Shown: positions 4,346 through 5,751 of the stretch, piece by piece
How positions within the stretch are numbered: position 1 is the first letter of the stretch
How the letters are laid out: each line of letters starts with the position of its first letter
NCBI GenBank assembly: GCA_003818595.1
Contig: RPQV01000247.1
Span: forward strand, 1 to 5,751
Length of the DNA: 5,751 nucleotides
Source: Calditrichota bacterium
GTDB lineage: Bacteria; Zhuqueibacterota; Zhuqueibacteria; Residuimicrobiales; Krinioviventaceae
Direction: 5' to 3'
Notes under the pieces: model-generated
Seen by the model: the letters and a program-made list of their open reading frames with translations, nothing else
Database searches by the model: none
What the model was told of the DNA's origin: nothing
Program-made: the position numbers and the translations under genes

Positions 4346-5719
4346 ATGGAGAACAACATTCCTCTCGACGAAAACGAACAACCTCCAAGTACGGGTCAAA
4401 CACCTTTAATTAGTGTCAATACTGTTTCAGTTGTTTCCATGCCCCCTTCTGAAATGCTTTTGCCCAAACAGCCTTTCACGCGGCGGAAGCATAAGGAAAT
4501 ACTTTCCCCTAAAATTGAAAAATCCAAAGAACAATCATCCCCAAGTGCCAAAAAGAGTCCTGTTGCAGACAAGAGGATTTCTGAATTTCGAGCACGTTTT
4601 TTCCCCAATACTGCGGATGACCAATGGAACGATTGGCGTTGGCAATTGAGAAATCGAATTGTCAATCTAACCGAACTTGAGCGAGTCCTCCATCTATCAA
4701 ACGACGAGCGTCAGGCGATCGCGCAGCACAAAGGACCTCTGCCGATCAGTATCACTCCCTATTATGCCGCATTGCTGGATCCCAAAGATCCCATGCAGCC
4801 TCTTCGACGTTCGGTGGTGACAACCACCGGGGAGTACCTGATCACCCCTGAGGAAAAAATTGACCCTCTTGGCGAAGATCATCATTCACCTGTCCCCAAT
4901 CTGGTTCACCGTTATCCGGATCGGGTTCTATTTTTAGCAACAGGTTTTTGTTCAGTTTATTGTCGTTATTGCACCCGCTCGCGAATGGTCGGTCACGGTG
5001 ATGACAAATACAGGTTTAACCTAGATCACTGGGAAAACGCTATTCGTTATATTGAAGAACATGATACCATCCGGGACGTGCTGCTGTCAGGCGGTGATCC
5101 ATTGACTTTGTCCGATAATCGTCTAGAGTGGCTGCTCTCCCGCTTGCGTCGAATTCCGCATGTCGAAATGCTGAGAATCGGCACTAAAACGCCGGCTGTG
5201 CTGCCGCAGCGTATTACTCCGGCGTTGACCGCCATGTTGCGCCGTTACCATCCCTTGTGGATGAGCATTCATTTTACCCATCCTGATGAATTGACGCCTG
5301 AAACCGAGCTTGCCTGTGCGCGCTTGGCCGATGCAGGCATCCCTCTTGGCAGCCAAACAGTGTTGTTGAAGGGGATAAATGATCAAGTTGAGACCATGAA
5401 AAAATTAAACCAGGGATTGTTGAAAATCCGCGTTCGCCCATATTATCTCTATCAATGTGACCCTGTTCAGGGAACTTCTCATTTTCGCACATCGGTTGAG
5501 AAGGGTCTGGAGATTATCCGTGGTTTGCGGGGACACACCAGCGGTTACGCTGTGCCGCATTATGTCATCGATGCCCCTGGTGGCGGCGGGAAAATTCCGT
5601 TGTTGCCTGAGTATTTAATCGGCCGTGATGGGCAGAATGTGATCCTCAAAAATTATGAAGGAAAACTGTATCAATACCCTGACACTGATTACTGCCAAGA
5701 TGCTCAAGCGGATTATTAG
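4346..5719 (+). CDS. kamA-like: KamA-family radical SAM aminomutase (lysine 2,3-aminomutase-like)
   Basis: A 457-residue radical SAM, PLP-dependent enzyme of the lysine 2,3-aminomutase family, which moves the alpha-amino group of lysine to C3 (beta-lysine). The core starts near residue 85 (FFPNTADDQWNDWRWQLRNR). Cys202, Cys206 and Cys209 (CxxxCxxC) bind the [4Fe-4S] cluster and SAM; LLSGGDPL (246-253) follows. Lys416 in PGGGGK should hold PLP. Arg211, Asp372 (QCD) and Asp409 (IDAPGG) line up with the Clostridium subterminale residues Arg134, Asp293 and Asp330 that bind lysine, so lysine is the best-supported substrate. Two oddities: residues 1-80 are a Pro/Ser/Lys-rich, probably disordered extension, and the C-terminal zinc-binding cysteine tail is absent, with Gln347 at the partner position Cys268. 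Its 457 residues exceed the clostridial enzyme (about 416) despite the shorter tail. It overlaps no neighbour and is followed after 12 bp by another gene. Confidence 0.93.
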   Translation: MENNIPLDENEQPPSTGQTPLISVNTVSVVSMPPSEMLLPKQPFTRRKHKEILSPKIEKSKEQSSPSAKKSPVADKRISEFRARFFPNTADDQWNDWRWQLRNRIVNLTELERVLHLSNDERQAIAQHKGPLPISITPYYAALLDPKDPMQPLRRSVVTTTGEYLITPEEKIDPLGEDHHSPVPNLVHRYPDRVLFLATGFCSVYCRYCTRSRMVGHGDDKYRFNLDHWENAIRYIEEHDTIRDVLLSGGDPLTLSDNRLEWLLSRLRRIPHVEMLRIGTKTPAVLPQRITPALTAMLRRYHPLWMSIHFTHPDELTPETELACARLADAGIPLGSQTVLLKGINDQVETMKKLNQGLLKIRVRPYYLYQCDPVQGTSHFRTSVEKGLEIIRGLRGHTSGYAVPHYVIDAPGGGGKIPLLPEYLIGRDGQNVILKNYEGKLYQYPDTDYCQDAQADY

Positions 5720-5731
5720 CGGAGAAGATTG

Positions 5732-5751
5732 ATGAACATCGGTATTACCTA
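5732..5751 (+). CDS. Start of a downstream gene, cut by the window edge
   Basis: ATG at 5732 is preceded by GGAG (5721-5724) with a 7-nt spacer and lies 12 bp after the KamA-type gene, so it is probably the next gene of the same operon. Only MNIGIT and the first two bases of the next codon (TA, so Tyr or a stop) are visible. An opening such as MxIGxTY is common in D-Ala-D-Ala ligase-like ATP-grasp proteins, which are plausible partners of KamA-like genes. Six residues cannot establish that. Confidence 0.6.

Noticed and set aside
5123..5492. Leftward frames of 72-87 codons inside the KamA-type gene
   Set aside because: They are antisense shadows within the radical SAM core, where the sense frame carries lysine aminomutase signatures throughout.

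Overview
The window looks like chromosomal DNA of a free-living, probably Gram-negative environmental bacterium. It has a twin-arginine (Tat) signal, a probable lipoprotein, AGGAGG-type ribosome binding sites, and moderate GC genes separated by AT-rich spacers. The mix of a papain-like protease, a chagasin-like inhibitor, sugar oxidoreductase/TIM-barrel genes and a KamA-type radical SAM enzyme is reminiscent of FCB-group or Calditrichota/KSB1-like genomes. That is only an impression: no rRNA, tRNA or other marker gene is present to fix the taxonomy.

Layout. Bases 1-69 hold the first 23 codons of a leftward gene with a Tat signal. Across a 209-bp AT-rich divergent spacer lies a rightward two-gene unit: a small chagasin-like (MEROPS I42) cysteine protease inhibitor with a probable lipoprotein signal, then, 39 bp later, a complete secreted papain-family (C1A) protease. 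A 106-bp convergent spacer with two hairpins separates it from a leftward pair. In transcription order that pair is a Gfo/Idh/MocA NAD(P)-dependent oxidoreductase followed by a sugar isomerase/epimerase-like TIM-barrel protein. A 455-bp AT-rich spacer with a 25-bp palindrome follows. Then comes a rightward KamA (lysine 2,3-aminomutase family) radical SAM gene, and 12 bp after its stop the first codons of another gene at the window edge.

How the genes may work together. The inhibitor and protease form a plausible toxin-and-guard style pair: an exported protease co-transcribed with an inhibitor whose family blocks exactly that peptidase clan. The oxidoreductase and TIM-barrel protein are a familiar pairing for oxidising and epimerising or isomerising sugars or polyols, as in inositol and 3-keto-sugar pathways. 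The KamA protein keeps the residues that bind lysine, SAM/[4Fe-4S] and PLP. It has lost the zinc-binding cysteines of classical lysine 2,3-aminomutase and carries about 85 extra N-terminal residues. Its downstream neighbour begins like an ATP-grasp ligase, but only six codons are visible.

The most notable points are the inhibitor-protease pair, the zinc-less extended KamA protein, and two start sites (inhibitor and kamA-like gene) where the best-placed ATG is out of frame with the main gene. No CRISPR array, insertion sequence, tRNA or rRNA was seen.
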